The notes: a model not told the origin generated them from the sequence alone. A stretch of 64,000 nt of DNA from Thermus antranikianii DSM 12462 (GCF_000423905.1 NZ_AUIW01000010.1:1-64000); one strand, 5' to 3'. Positions 53,304 to 62,245 are shown, counted from the first letter of the stretch. A program made the numbers and translations.

Positions 53304-54314
53304 CTAGCTGTAGCGGATGCGGGGGTCCACCACCGCATAGGCCAGGTCCGCCAGCAGGTTGAAAAGCGCCGTCATCAAGGCCAGGAAGGCCAAGGCCGCC
53401 ATGGCCACGTTGTAGTCCTTCTCCACCAGGGCGTCAAAGATGGCCCGCCCCATGCCAGGGTAGCTGAAAATGGTCTCGGTGATGGTGGCCCCGCCCAATA
53501 CCCCGGGGATGGCCAGGCCCACCAGGGTCACGATGGGGATCAGGGCGTTCCTAAGGGCGTGCTTGTAGAGCACCACCCGCTCGGCCAAGCCCTTGGCCCG
53601 GGCGGTGCGAATGTAATCCTGGGAAAGCACCTCCAGCAAGGAAGCCCGCATGAAGCGGGTCCACTCCGCCATCTGCAAGGAGGAAAGGGCGATGACCGGA
53701 AGGATGAGGTGCCAGGCCCATTGCCCTAGGAAGTACCAAAAGCTTATCGCCCCCGAGCGCACATCCTCCCAAAGCACCCCGGGCACCCCCCCGGTGGGGA
53801 AACGGGGGAAGCCAGGAATGTGGTCGGGCAACCAGATGGCGAAGAGGTAAAGGAGCAGGATCCCCAGAAAGAAGACAGGCATGGAAAACCCCACGAAGGA
53901 GAGAAAGGTGATGACGTAATCCGCCAAGGAGTACTGGCGCACGGCGGAAAAGACGCCCACAGGGATGGCCACCACCAAGGCTAGGGTCAGGGCTAAGCCG
54001 GAGAGGATCAGGGTCTTGGGCAAGCGTTGCACGAAAATGTACTCCGCGGCAGGGATGCCATAGGTACGGCTGTAGCCAAGATCCCCCCGCACCGCCCGGG
54101 AAAGCCACTTGAAGTAACGGATATGGAGGGGCTGGTCCAGGCCGTAAGCCCGCTTCAAGGCCTCAAACTGCTCGGCGGTCATGCGGGGGTTCTGCCGCTT
54201 CAGTTCCTCCAAAGGATCCCCGGGTTGCAGGGCCAGCAGGGTGTAGATCACCACGCTGGCCGCAAAGAGCAAGGGGATCATCTGCAAAAGCCGACGCACC
54301 GTGTAGGCAAACAC
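53304..54314 (-). CDS. Peptide ABC transporter permease (DppB type)
   Basis: A 336-residue permease starting TVRRLLQMIPLLFAASVVIYTLL, with the DppB EAA-like loop YIRTARAKGLAERVVLYKHALRNALIPIVT and the final FNLLADLAYAVVDPRIRYS. The GTG at 54314 has a GGGAGG SD. It forms the channel with the DppC-type protein. It is separated from its binding-protein gene by a strong hairpin and U-run. The ATPases are not in the window. Confidence 0.9.
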   Translation of the reverse strand: MFAYTVRRLLQMIPLLFAASVVIYTLLALQPGDPLEELKRQNPRMTAEQFEALKRAYGLDQPLHIRYFKWLSRAVRGDLGYSRTYGIPAAEYIFVQRLPKTLILSGLALTLALVVAIPVGVFSAVRQYSLADYVITFLSFVGFSMPVFFLGILLLYLFAIWLPDHIPGFPRFPTGGVPGVLWEDVRSGAISFWYFLGQWAWHLILPVIALSSLQMAEWTRFMRASLLEVLSQDYIRTARAKGLAERVVLYKHALRNALIPIVTLVGLAIPGVLGGATITETIFSYPGMGRAIFDALVEKDYNVAMAALAFLALMTALFNLLADLAYAVVDPRIRYS

Positions 54315-54341
54315 CTTTGTACCTCCCGTGTTTTTAGCCTC

Positions 54342-54373
54342 AAAAAGCCCGCTGGGCTTTTAGCCCAGCGGGC
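54342..54373 (-). terminator. Terminator/attenuator between binding protein and permease genes
   Basis: GCCCGCTGGGC / GCCCAGCGGGC, 11-bp stem with TAAAA loop and UUUUU (54346-54342) on the minus strand. A canonical intrinsic terminator inside the operon, probably leaky. Confidence 0.75.
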
Positions 54374-54391
54374 ACCACTATACCACCCAGG

Positions 54392-56260
54392 CTACCTGAT
54401 GGAAAGGGCGTACTTCGCCTGGTCCCACTTCTTCACAGCGCCGCGGCTTTCCCAGCCGATCTCCCAAGCGTTCCAGCCGGGGTAACCGTAGCCGCCCGCG
54501 TAAGCGCTGGCCACGTAGTTGACCAGGCCCTTGCGCACCACGTAGGGGTTGGCCCGGAAGTAGAGGGGCAGGGCGGGAAGCTCCTCCGCCCAAATCTCCT
54601 GGGCCCTCCAGAAGAGCTGCTTCCGCTTGGCCTCGTCGAACTCCAGCACCGCCTGGCTGGTGAGGCGGTCAAACTCGTCGTTCCGCCAGCCGCCAATGTT
54701 CTGGCCCTGGTAGTTGTTCTCCTTGGTGGGCACCATGATGGCCCCGGTATTCAGGTTCCTGTACTGGAAGAGGGAGCCATCCTCGGCCAGGCTGGACACC
54801 CAGGCGAACTCAAACAGCCCCGTCCACTTGCACTCGCTGGCCCGCTGGATGTAGTCGTCGGCGAAGACCACGGCGCTGGGGGCGTTATTGATCTTGACGG
54901 CGATGCCGATCTTCTTCAGGTCCTCGGCGAAGAACTGCTGGGTGCGCTCCCGGATAGCGTTGCCCGCGGTGGTGACGAACTCAATCTCAAAGCGAACGGT
55001 GCGGCCACCCACGGTGCGCTGAAGGATGCCGTCCGGCCCCTTCCTCCAGCCCATCTCCGCCAAGAGCGCCTCCGCCTTCTTCAGGTCAAACTCGTACTTC
55101 CGCACATTGGGGTTGAAGAGGGGGTTGACGGGGGCGATCCAGGTGTGGGCCACGGGCTGGAGGCCGTCAAAGAAGGCCTTCACCAACCCTTCGCGGTTCA
55201 GAGCGTGGAGGAGGGCCCGACGGGTGCGGACGTCGTTCAGGCCCAAGTCGCGGACCGCCTGGCAGTTCTCAAACTTGTTGACGTCAATGTGCTCCCAGAT
55301 GGCCCCAGGCACGAACCAGATGTCAAAGCGGCCAGGGGCCCGGGAGGTGAGCTGGCGGCTACGGCCTTGGTCAAAGGTGAGGGAAACGCTGGAGGTGGCG
55401 TCGATGGAACCGCCGATCACCGCCACCAGGAGGGAATTGGTGTTCTGGATGAAGCGGTAGACCACCCTCTGCACGTACCTGCTCTCCCCGCCCTCGGGCT
55501 TGATGGGGAAGTGGGGGTTCCGCTCCATCTCAATGGAGTTCCCCGGCACCCAGCGCCGCAGCTTGAAGGCCCCCGAGTAAACCATAGCTCCCCGGTTTAG
55601 GGCCTGGGGAGTGGCGAACTTGAGGAAGAAGTTGCGGTAGAGCTCGTTGAGCTTCTCTGCATCCTTATCGGGGTCCAGGTTGCGGGCCGCCGCCTTCACC
55701 TTCTCCCACTCTGCCCCCATGATGTGCTTGGGAGCATAGCCGATGGGGGAGCCATAGGTGTCGTAGTAGTAGGCGGGCTCAAAGATAACAGTGAAGTTGC
55801 GAGCATCCCTGACCCGGAGGTTCACCCGCTCCCAGTAGTCGGGGTTCAGGACGGGCATCCCCTTGGCCTTGCCCACCTCAAAGTAGAACTGCACGTCCTC
55901 GGTGGTGATGGGCTTGCCGTCGGACCAGCGGGCATCGGGACGGATGGTGAGGTCCATCTCCAGCCGCTTCTTGCCCCCGCCGATGTCCGTCACCCGCAAG
56001 CGCCCGTTCTGCTGGGTGGGCACTTCGGTGGCCAGAACGGGGAAGTTCTGGCTGTCGGCGTTGAAGCCGATAAAGGGAGCGAAGAGATACCCCTCGATCT
56101 CGCTCTTGATGGCCTGGTTGGAGATGATGCTGAGGAAATCACCCGCAAGCACCCTGGGCTCCTGGGAAGCCCCTATGACCAGGCTGTTGTCCTGGGGGCC
56201 CGCCAGGGCTAGGCCCAGAGCAGTTAAACCGAGTACAGCCAGCTTGCCTACTTTCTTCAT
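54392..56260 (-). CDS. Peptide ABC transporter substrate-binding protein
   Basis: A 622-residue family 5 solute-binding protein with signal peptide KLAVLGLTALGLALAGPQ (cut near 20). PDARWSDGKPITTEDVQFYFE is the family signature, and ALLHALNREGLVKAFFDG and WEHIDVNKFENC are typical. No lipobox Cys, so it is periplasmic rather than lipidated. ATG 56260 follows AAAGGAGG. The ligand could be peptides or sugars, as in other large Thermus family 5 proteins. Confidence 0.9.
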   Translation of the reverse strand: MKKVGKLAVLGLTALGLALAGPQDNSLVIGASQEPRVLAGDFLSIISNQAIKSEIEGYLFAPFIGFNADSQNFPVLATEVPTQQNGRLRVTDIGGGKKRLEMDLTIRPDARWSDGKPITTEDVQFYFEVGKAKGMPVLNPDYWERVNLRVRDARNFTVIFEPAYYYDTYGSPIGYAPKHIMGAEWEKVKAAARNLDPDKDAEKLNELYRNFFLKFATPQALNRGAMVYSGAFKLRRWVPGNSIEMERNPHFPIKPEGGESRYVQRVVYRFIQNTNSLLVAVIGGSIDATSSVSLTFDQGRSRQLTSRAPGRFDIWFVPGAIWEHIDVNKFENCQAVRDLGLNDVRTRRALLHALNREGLVKAFFDGLQPVAHTWIAPVNPLFNPNVRKYEFDLKKAEALLAEMGWRKGPDGILQRTVGGRTVRFEIEFVTTAGNAIRERTQQFFAEDLKKIGIAVKINNAPSAVVFADDYIQRASECKWTGLFEFAWVSSLAEDGSLFQYRNLNTGAIMVPTKENNYQGQNIGGWRNDEFDRLTSQAVLEFDEAKRKQLFWRAQEIWAEELPALPLYFRANPYVVRKGLVNYVASAYAGGYGYPGWNAWEIGWESRGAVKKWDQAKYALSIR

Positions 56261-56306
56261 ACGGCCTCCTTTCGTGATCGCGGCACTATCCTTAGTGGCC
56301 GAGGCT

Positions 56307-56334
56307 ATTATACGTCGCTTCCCATGAAGGTCAA
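56307..56334 (-). promoter_or_regulatory. Promoter of the peptide transporter operon
   Basis: Minus strand TTGACC (56334-56329), 16 bp, TATAAT (56312-56307), followed by a leader of about 40 nt with a CACTA/TAGTG hairpin and a good SD. Confidence 0.7.
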
Positions 56335-56342
56335 TGGGAAGA

Positions 56343-56371
56343 ACATTAAAGGGGCCCAAAACCTGGGCCCC
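56343..56371 (-). terminator. Terminator after the A-type Fe-S carrier gene
   Basis: GGGGCCCA / TGGGCCCC (56351-56358, 56364-56371) followed on the minus strand by UUUAAUGUU. It lies just upstream of the transporter promoter and insulates it. Confidence 0.6.
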
Positions 56372-56394
56372 GAAAGGCACTCAATATTAGGAAA

Positions 56395-56775
56395 TCAGTG
56401 GCCGCAGGTGCGGGCCTCCCCTTCCTGGTCCTTGGTGCGGAAGGAGTGGCCACAACCGCAGGTGCTGGCGGCGTTGGGGTTGTGCACGGTAAACCCGCCG
56501 CCCATGAGGCTTTCCACCCAGTCGATCTCCGAGCCCACCAGGTAGGGCAGGGACATGGGGTCCACCACCAAGCGCACCCCGTGCATCTCCACGAAGGTAT
56601 CCCCCTCGAGCTCCCTCTCGTCCACGGCCATGCCGTACTGGAAGCCCGAGCACCCGCCAGACTTGACGTAAACCCGAATGGCCGCGTGCTCCTTGCCGTA
56701 GCGGGCCAGGATCTCCTTAGCCTTCTCCGCCGCCAAGGGGGTGATGCGGATGACCGCCTCCTGCGTCTCGACCAT
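56395..56775 (-). CDS. A-type iron-sulfur carrier (HesB/IscA/ErpA family)
   Basis: A 126-residue protein with the three Cys that hold a 2Fe-2S/4Fe-4S cluster: [10 protein letters not shown] (about 41) and TCGCGHSF near the C-terminus. It delivers clusters to apoproteins. The tail continues past the usual end with about 15 residues including an extra Cys-His (TCGH). The SD GGGAGG precedes ATG 56775. No other isc/suf gene is adjacent. Confidence 0.9.
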   Translation of the reverse strand: MVETQEAVIRITPLAAEKAKEILARYGKEHAAIRVYVKSGGCSGFQYGMAVDERELEGDTFVEMHGVRLVVDPMSLPYLVGSEIDWVESLMGGGFTVHNPNAASTCGCGHSFRTKDQEGEARTCGH

Positions 56776-56854
56776 CTTCCAAACCTCCCTACCCCCTAAC
56801 GTAGCACGTCAGGGGTAAGAAAAGGTGAGGTGGGTTCCAAGGGGTTGACAGCGG

Positions 56855-56860
56855 TAGCAT
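56855..56860 (+). promoter_or_regulatory. Leaderless -10 element of the M24 peptidase gene
   Basis: TAGCAT 6 nt before the GTG at 56867. The nearby TTGACA (56845-56850) is too close to be its -35. Confidence 0.4.
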
Positions 56861-56866
56861 GGGAAC

Positions 56867-57997
56867 GTGGAGCTCACCCGCGTGCAGGAAATCCTCAAGG
56901 AAGAGAGGCTGGATGCTTGGCTCCTCCTCTCCTTTGGCCGGAGCAATCCCTTGGCCCTCGAGGTTCTTGCCCTCACCCACCTTCACCTAACCCGCCGCTT
57001 TGCCTACCTCATCCCCCAGGAAGGAGAACCCGTGCTCCTCTGCCACGCCATAGAGGAAAGCCTCTTTCCCCCCCTTCCCGGGAAAAGGCGCACCTACCAC
57101 ACCTGGCGAGGGTACCTGGAAGCCCTTTCGGGGCTTTTGGAGGGGCTAAGGCGCATCGCCTTGGAGTACGTGCCAGGAGGGCTCATCCCCTACCTGTCCC
57201 GGGTGGACGGCGGCAGTTTGGACCTTCTCAGGGGGATGGGCCTCGAGCTCACCTCCTCCTGGCCCTTGCTCCTTCTTTTCCAAACCTGGGGGGAGGAGAA
57301 GCTCAAAAGCCACCGCCGGGCAGCCGAGGGCCTGGTGGCCGCCAGGGACCGGGCCATAGCCTTCCTGCGCCAAAGTCCTGGGTCCACGGAACAGGCGGTA
57401 CAGGCCATCTTGATCCAAGCCCTGGAGGAACGGGGCCTGGTCTTCGACCATCCCCCCATGGTGGCCTTCGGCCAAAACGCCGCCAACCCCCACCATGCCC
57501 CTACAGGGAAGGCCCTCGAGGAGGGAGAAGTGGTGCTTTTGGACCTCTGGGCCAAGGAAAAAGGAGGGGTCTACGCCGACATCACCTGGATGGCCGGCCT
57601 AAGGCCTCCCGAGGCCGCTCATCAAGCCTTCCAAGCTGTGGTAAAGGCCCGGGATGAGGCCATTCGCTTCGTGGCCGAGGCCTACCAAAGAGGGCGCTAC
57701 CCCAAGGGCTTCGAGGTGGACCAGGTGGCCCGGAAGCTTCTGGAAAGCGAAGGCTACGGCCCTTACATCCGCCACCGCACAGGGCACAACCTGGGGGAGG
57801 AGGTCCACGGCTCGGGCCCTCATCTGGATGACCTGGAAACCCATGACCTCCGCCCCTTGGTGCCGGGGCTCGCCTTCACCGTGGAGCCCGGGCTTTACCT
57901 GCCTGGCTTCGGGGTGCGCACCGAGGTGAACGTCTACCTGCACCCCACGGGTCCGGAGGTCACCACTCCCTTGCAGGAAGCCCTTACCCTCCTTTAA
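56867..57997 (+). CDS. M24-family metallopeptidase (Xaa-Pro peptidase-like)
   Basis: A 376-residue pita-bread-fold peptidase. The N-terminal creatinase-like domain (1-145) is followed by the catalytic domain with ligands in [20 protein letters not shown] (two Asp), [12 protein letters not shown] (His), [11 protein letters not shown] (Glu) and RTEVNVYL (Glu). It would cleave N-terminal Xaa-Pro bonds. A GTG start at 56867; no closer ATG fits. Confidence 0.87.
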   Translation: MELTRVQEILKEERLDAWLLLSFGRSNPLALEVLALTHLHLTRRFAYLIPQEGEPVLLCHAIEESLFPPLPGKRRTYHTWRGYLEALSGLLEGLRRIALEYVPGGLIPYLSRVDGGSLDLLRGMGLELTSSWPLLLLFQTWGEEKLKSHRRAAEGLVAARDRAIAFLRQSPGSTEQAVQAILIQALEERGLVFDHPPMVAFGQNAANPHHAPTGKALEEGEVVLLDLWAKEKGGVYADITWMAGLRPPEAAHQAFQAVVKARDEAIRFVAEAYQRGRYPKGFEVDQVARKLLESEGYGPYIRHRTGHNLGEEVHGSGPHLDDLETHDLRPLVPGLAFTVEPGLYLPGFGVRTEVNVYLHPTGPEVTTPLQEALTLL

Positions 57998-58000
57998 GCA

Positions 58001-58034
58001 GCCCCTTCGGAGCTGACCTAGCCCCCTCCGGGGC
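58001..58034. repeat. Two short hairpins between the M24 gene and prs
   Basis: Two hairpins: about 58000-58013 (AGCCCCTTCGGAGCT) and 58021-58034 (GCCCC-CTCC-GGGGC). They resemble the GCCCC-TTC-GGGGC units in tatA and may act as a weak terminator. Confidence 0.45.
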
Positions 58035-58038
58035 CAAC

Positions 58039-58067
58039 TTGGGTATACCCCTCTCCCGTGGTATCTT
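58039..58067 (+). promoter_or_regulatory. prs promoter
   Basis: TTGGGT (58039-58044), 17 bp, TATCTT (58062-58067), 10 nt before the ATG at 58078. Confidence 0.45.
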
Positions 58068-58077
58068 GGGGAACGGC

Positions 58078-59010
58078 ATGGACCGTCCCCTCCTGATCTT
58101 TTCCGGCCAGTCCAACAAGCCCTTGGCCCAAGCCATTGCTGAGGCCTTAGGTCTCCCCTTAGGCAAAAGCACCACCCAGCGCTTCGCCAACGACAACCTC
58201 TTCGTGCGCTTTGAGGAAAGCCTGAGGGAAGGGGATGTCTTCATTGTCCAGTCCCTGACCCCTCCGGTGCAGGACCACCTCATGGAACTCCTCATGATGA
58301 TCGACGCCGCCAAAGGAGCCAGCGCCGCCAGGGTCACGGCGGTCATCCCCTACTTCTCCTACGCCCGTAGCGACAAGAAGGACGCCCCCCGCATCTCCAT
58401 CACTGCCCGGCTCATCGCTGACCTCCTTCAGACCGCCGGAGCCGACCGGGTCCTCACCATGACCCTGCACTCCCCCCAGGTCCACGGTTTCTTCAAGGTA
58501 CCCGTGGACCACCTTTCCGCCGAGCCCGTCATCGCCAACCACTTCGCCACCCGGGTGGACCTGGAAAATGCCGTGGTGGTGGCTCCGGATGCCGGCGACC
58601 TGAAAAGGGCCAGCTCCCTAGCCCGGCGCCTCCGCCTTCCCCTGGCCTTCATCGACAAGGAACGGGTATCCGACACCGAGGTGCGGGTCCGGATGCTGGT
58701 GGGAGAGGTGAAGGGGAAAACCGCCTTGATCGTGGACGACGAGATCTCCACCGCCGGAAGCCTGGTGGAGGCGGTGGAGGCTCTCCTGCAGGCCGGCGCC
58801 AAGGAAGTCTACGCCGCAGCCACCCACGGGGTCTATGTGGGTCCGGCCCTGGAGCGCATCGCCCAAAGCCCGGTCAAGGAGGTGGCCGCCACCGACACCT
58901 GCCCCCCCAAGGTAGGCCCCAAGCTCAAGACCCTCCCCGTGGCCCCCATCTTTGCCGAGGCCATCTGGCGCATCCACCGGGGAGAGTCGGTGTCCAGCCT
59001 TTTCACCTGA
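58078..59010 (+). CDS. prs: Ribose-phosphate pyrophosphokinase
   Basis: A 310-residue enzyme making PRPP from ribose 5-phosphate and ATP, feeding nucleotide, His and Trp synthesis. Motifs: [12 protein letters not shown] at the N-terminus, [36 protein letters not shown] and the PRPP loop [11 protein letters not shown]. Length is normal. The in-frame ATG at 58039 overlaps the -35 and is rejected in favour of 58078. Confidence 0.95.
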   Translation: MDRPLLIFSGQSNKPLAQAIAEALGLPLGKSTTQRFANDNLFVRFEESLREGDVFIVQSLTPPVQDHLMELLMMIDAAKGASAARVTAVIPYFSYARSDKKDAPRISITARLIADLLQTAGADRVLTMTLHSPQVHGFFKVPVDHLSAEPVIANHFATRVDLENAVVVAPDAGDLKRASSLARRLRLPLAFIDKERVSDTEVRVRMLVGEVKGKTALIVDDEISTAGSLVEAVEALLQAGAKEVYAAATHGVYVGPALERIAQSPVKEVAATDTCPPKVGPKLKTLPVAPIFAEAIWRIHRGESVSSLFT

Positions 59011-59020
59011 GGAGAGCGGG

Positions 59021-59737
59021 ATGCAGAAAGAAACTTTCATCCTGGCGGGGCAGAGCGTACTGGCCCACATCCCCGAGCGCCCGAGGGCCCTCCTCCTTGT
59101 CCTCCACGGGCTTCAGGGCTCGAGGGAACACATCCTTTCCCTCCTCCCGGGGTATGCGGAAAAGGGCTTCCTCCTCCTGGCCTTTGACGCTCCCCGGCAC
59201 GGAAAACGGGAAGGCCCACCCCCTTCCTCCAAAAGCCCCAGGTATGTAGAGGAGGTGTACCAGATAGCTCTGGCCTTCGCCGAGGAAGCCAGGGAGGTGG
59301 CCCAGGAGGCCAAGGAGCGCTTCGGCCTCCCCCTTTTCCTGGCGGGGGGGAGCCTGGGGGCCTTTGTGGTGCACCTGCTTCTCTCCCAGGGGTTCCGGGC
59401 GGAGGGGGCCCTGGCCTTCATCGGGAGCGGTTTTCCCATGAAGCTCCCCCAGGGTCAGGAGGTACGGGACCCTCGGGTCTTGGCCCTTTACGAAACCCCT
59501 CCCGCCCAGAGGGGGGAAGCCTATGGAGGTGTACCCCTGCTTCATCTCCACGGCACCAAAGACCTGATCGTGCCCCTTTCCCGCATGGAGAAAACCGTGG
59601 GAGCCTTGAGGCCCCACTATCCCGAAGGCCGCTTGGCCTGGTTTGTGGAGGAAGGAGCCGGGCACACCATCACTCCCTTGATGGCCCGGATGGGGCTGGC
59701 CTTTTTGGAGGCGTGGCTTGATCCTGGAAGGCCTTAG
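59021..59737 (+). CDS. Alpha/beta hydrolase
   Basis: A 238-residue alpha/beta-hydrolase: LVLHGLQGSREH (oxyanion region), the nucleophile elbow GGSLGAF with Ser, Asp in HGTKDLIVPL and His in EGAGHTITP. It is probably an esterase or peptidase-like hydrolase of unknown substrate. The SD GGAGAG and ATG lie 10 nt after prs. Its 3' end overlaps the next gene. Confidence 0.82.
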   Translation: MQKETFILAGQSVLAHIPERPRALLLVLHGLQGSREHILSLLPGYAEKGFLLLAFDAPRHGKREGPPPSSKSPRYVEEVYQIALAFAEEAREVAQEAKERFGLPLFLAGGSLGAFVVHLLLSQGFRAEGALAFIGSGFPMKLPQGQEVRDPRVLALYETPPAQRGEAYGGVPLLHLHGTKDLIVPLSRMEKTVGALRPHYPEGRLAWFVEEGAGHTITPLMARMGLAFLEAWLDPGRP

Positions 59738-60305
59738 GGGGTATAGGGGCTACCCTGGGGGTTTCAAAGCCTACGCCAGGGCCTTCCCCACGGTGGAACT
59801 CTCCTGGTGGCACCGGGTGGGGGACAAGAGGACCATAAGCCGCTTGAGGACCCTGGCCCCGCCGGGATTCCGCTTCAGCGTCTTTGGCCACAAGCACTTC
59901 TCCTTCCAACCCTCAGGGGAGGAGAGGCGTACCCTAAGGCGTTTCTTAAGGCGGTTTGGACTGTTCGGCGAAAAAAAGGGAGCGGTGCGGATTGCAGTCC
60001 CCCAGGGTGTGACACCCACCCAACTGGTCCACTGGCTGGACCTTTTGGAGGAGGTCCTGAAAGAGATGGGCCCGGTACCCCTTGCCTTTCAAGCCGAGGA
60101 AGCCTTGCATCCGCTTCTGAGAGAACGGGGCTACGCGCTGGTGAACCGAACGGGAGGCCCTTTTCTCTACTTGGTGGATCCGGAGGAAGTGCCCAAGGAA
60201 GGGGCAGGATACCTCTACCGGAGCCCGACCCCTTCCCAAGCCGTCCCTTCCGCCCTACACTCAAGGGCGGAGGTTGACCCGAATGGGTCAACCCCGGAGG
60301 GCTAG
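59718..60305 (+). CDS. Short DUF72-like protein
   Basis: A 195-residue protein recalling DUF72 (YecE-like TIM barrels): GYPGGFKAYARAFPTVELSWWHRV and APPGFRFSVFGHKHFSF, then FLYLVDPEEVPKEG. It is shorter than usual (about 230-290). The TTG start overlaps the hydrolase gene by 20 nt. The last ~18 residues (HSRAEVDPNGSTPEG region) are encoded by speA promoter and hairpin DNA, so the end is probably not conserved. Function unknown. Confidence 0.6.
   Translation: MILEGLRGYRGYPGGFKAYARAFPTVELSWWHRVGDKRTISRLRTLAPPGFRFSVFGHKHFSFQPSGEERRTLRRFLRRFGLFGEKKGAVRIAVPQGVTPTQLVHWLDLLEEVLKEMGPVPLAFQAEEALHPLLRERGYALVNRTGGPFLYLVDPEEVPKEGAGYLYRSPTPSQAVPSALHSRAEVDPNGSTPEG
60250..60270. promoter_or_regulatory. speA promoter -10 inside an inverted repeat
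   Basis: TACACT (60256-60261) is the likely -10; CCGCCCT / AGGGCGG (60250-60256, 60264-60270) flank it. TTCCCA (60233-60238) is a weak -35 at 17 bp. Confidence 0.45.
60272..60293. promoter_or_regulatory. Palindrome in the speA leader
   Basis: GGTTGACCC / GGGTCAACC, perfect 9-bp arms and a GAAT loop, ending 2 nt before the GGAGG ribosome-binding site. Either an operator or a leader hairpin controlling translation. Confidence 0.55.
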
Positions 60306-60306
60306 C

Positions 60307-62199
60307 TTGAAAACCGCCAGGCGCTTTTCCCCCAAGGAAGCTGAGGAAATCTACCTGGTGCCCTACTGGGGAGCGGGGTTCTTCCGGGTAGGGCGGAACG
60401 GGGAGCTAGAAGTAACCCCCTTGGGTCCAGAGGGGCCTGCCGCTTCCCTTTTGGAGATCGTGGAAGCCCTTAGGGACGAGGGGCGGCCCCTGCCCCTGGT
60501 ACTCCGCTTTCCCCAGATCCTCGAGGCTCGGGTGCGGGAACTGAATGAGGCCTTTCGGAGGGCTATGGAAAAGTACGGGTACCGCGGGGGCTACCGCGGG
60601 GTCTACCCCGTGAAGGTGAACCAGCGCCGGCTGGTGCTGGAAACCGTGGCCAAGGCAGGGAGGCCCTACCACTATGGCCTCGAGGCGGGAAGCAAGGCGG
60701 AACTCGCCCTGATCCTGGCCCAGGACCTCTCTCCGGAAGCCCTCATCACCACCAACGGCTTCAAGGACGACGACTTCATCCGCCTGGCCCTAATGGGAAG
60801 AAAGCTTTCCCGGAACGTGATCATCACCCTGGAGAAGTTCGCCGAGCTTCCCCGGGTGATCCGCATTTCCAAGGAGCTGGGCGTGCGGCCAAAGCTGGGC
60901 ATCCGCTACAAGCTGAAGGCCAAAGGGGCTGGGCAGTGGGAAGCCAGCGGCGGGGAAAACGCCAAGTTCGGCTTCACCACCCCGGAGATCATCCGGGCGG
61001 TGGAGATCCTGAAGGAAGAAGGCCTCCTGGACACCTTGGTCATGGTCCACGCCCACATCGGCAGCCAGGTGACGGATATCCGCAAGATCAAGGCTGCGGT
61101 GCGGGAAGCAGCCCAGACCTATGTGCAGCTCAGGAAGCTGGGGGCTCCCCTCCAGTACCTGAACCTGGGCGGGGGCTTGGCCGTGGACTACGACGGCTCC
61201 AAGACCAACTTCTATGCCTCCGCTAACTACACGCTTCCCGAGTACGCTGAGGACCTGGTCTACGTGACCAAGGAGGTGGTGGAGGCCCAAGGGGAACCCC
61301 ACCCCACCCTGGTCACGGAATCGGGCCGGGCGGTGACCGCGTACCATGAGGTCTTGATCCTCAAGGTCATCGACGTCATCACCCCCCCGGGGGAAACCCG
61401 GCCGGACCCCCCGCCCGCGGAAGCCCACCCCCTGGTCAAGGAGCTCTGGGAGAGCCTGGAAAACCTCTCTCCCAAGAACTTCCGCGAGGTCTACCACGAC
61501 GCCTTCGCCGACAAGGAAACCCTGCAGACCCTTTACGACCTGGGGCTCGTGTCCCTTCGGGACCGAGCCCTGGCGGAGGAGATCTTCTACCACATCGCCC
61601 GGCGGGTCTACGCCATTGTGCGGGAACTGCCCTACGCTCCCGATGAGTTTGAGGATCTGGAGAAGCTCTTGGCCGACAAGCTGGTCTGCAACTTTTCCAT
61701 CTTTCAAAGCCTTCCCGACGCCTGGGCCATCCACCAGCTCTTTCCCATCGTCCCCCTAAGCCGCCTTCACGAACCCCCCACCCGCCAGGCCACCCTGGTG
61801 GATATCTCCTGCGACTCCGACGGCAAGATAGACCGCTTCATCGATCTGCACGATGTGCGCCAGAGCTTGCCTGTCCACCCCATCCGCCCGGGGGAGGACT
61901 ACTACCTGGGGGTCTTCCTGGTGGGAGGCTACCAGGACGTGTTGGGCAGCAACCACAACCTCTTCGGCCAGGTGGGGGAGGCCCACGTGGTGGTGGACGA
62001 GGAAGGGTTTGCCATAGAGCGTTTCGTTCCCGGGGAGACCGCGGAAAAGGTCATTGAAAAGATGGGCTTTACCGCCCGGGAGCTCTTCCTGGGCGTGGAG
62101 CGGCTGGTGCGGCAAAGCCGCCTCTCCCCCGTGGAAAAGGGAGCCTTCTTGGAGCGGTACATGCGGGAACTCCAAGGCTACACCTACCTGGAAGACTGA
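60307..62199 (+). CDS. speA: Biosynthetic arginine decarboxylase
   Basis: A 630-residue fold-type III PLP enzyme converting arginine to agmatine, the first step of Thermus polyamine synthesis. PLP Lys is in GVYPVKVNQRR; HIGSQVTDIR, NLGGGLAVDYDGSK and the C-terminal DISCDSDGKIDRF are diagnostic. TTG 60307 (MKTARRFSP) gives the N-terminus and length expected for Thermus SpeA and has the SD GGAGG 7 nt upstream; upstream in-frame starts fall in the hairpin. Confidence 0.95.
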   Translation: MKTARRFSPKEAEEIYLVPYWGAGFFRVGRNGELEVTPLGPEGPAASLLEIVEALRDEGRPLPLVLRFPQILEARVRELNEAFRRAMEKYGYRGGYRGVYPVKVNQRRLVLETVAKAGRPYHYGLEAGSKAELALILAQDLSPEALITTNGFKDDDFIRLALMGRKLSRNVIITLEKFAELPRVIRISKELGVRPKLGIRYKLKAKGAGQWEASGGENAKFGFTTPEIIRAVEILKEEGLLDTLVMVHAHIGSQVTDIRKIKAAVREAAQTYVQLRKLGAPLQYLNLGGGLAVDYDGSKTNFYASANYTLPEYAEDLVYVTKEVVEAQGEPHPTLVTESGRAVTAYHEVLILKVIDVITPPGETRPDPPPAEAHPLVKELWESLENLSPKNFREVYHDAFADKETLQTLYDLGLVSLRDRALAEEIFYHIARRVYAIVRELPYAPDEFEDLEKLLADKLVCNFSIFQSLPDAWAIHQLFPIVPLSRLHEPPTRQATLVDISCDSDGKIDRFIDLHDVRQSLPVHPIRPGEDYYLGVFLVGGYQDVLGSNHNLFGQVGEAHVVVDEEGFAIERFVPGETAEKVIEKMGFTARELFLGVERLVRQSRLSPVEKGAFLERYMRELQGYTYLED

Positions 62200-62202
62200 C
62201 GG

Positions 62203-62224
62203 CCCGTTAAGGACCCGTTAAGGA
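62203..62224 (+). repeat. Tandem 11-bp direct repeat upstream of the diguanylate cyclase gene
   Basis: CCCGTTAAGGA occurs twice with no gap, one helical turn apart, 4 nt after the speA stop and about 43 bp upstream of a TATACT -10. The layout matches OmpR/PhoB-type activator sites. Confidence 0.6.
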
Positions 62225-62245
62225 GGGTGGGGTCATCCTGGGGGC

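Noticed and set aside
56845-56850. TTGACA as the -35 of the M24 peptidase gene
   Set aside because: Only 4 bp separate it from the TAGCAT -10, too close for a working pair.
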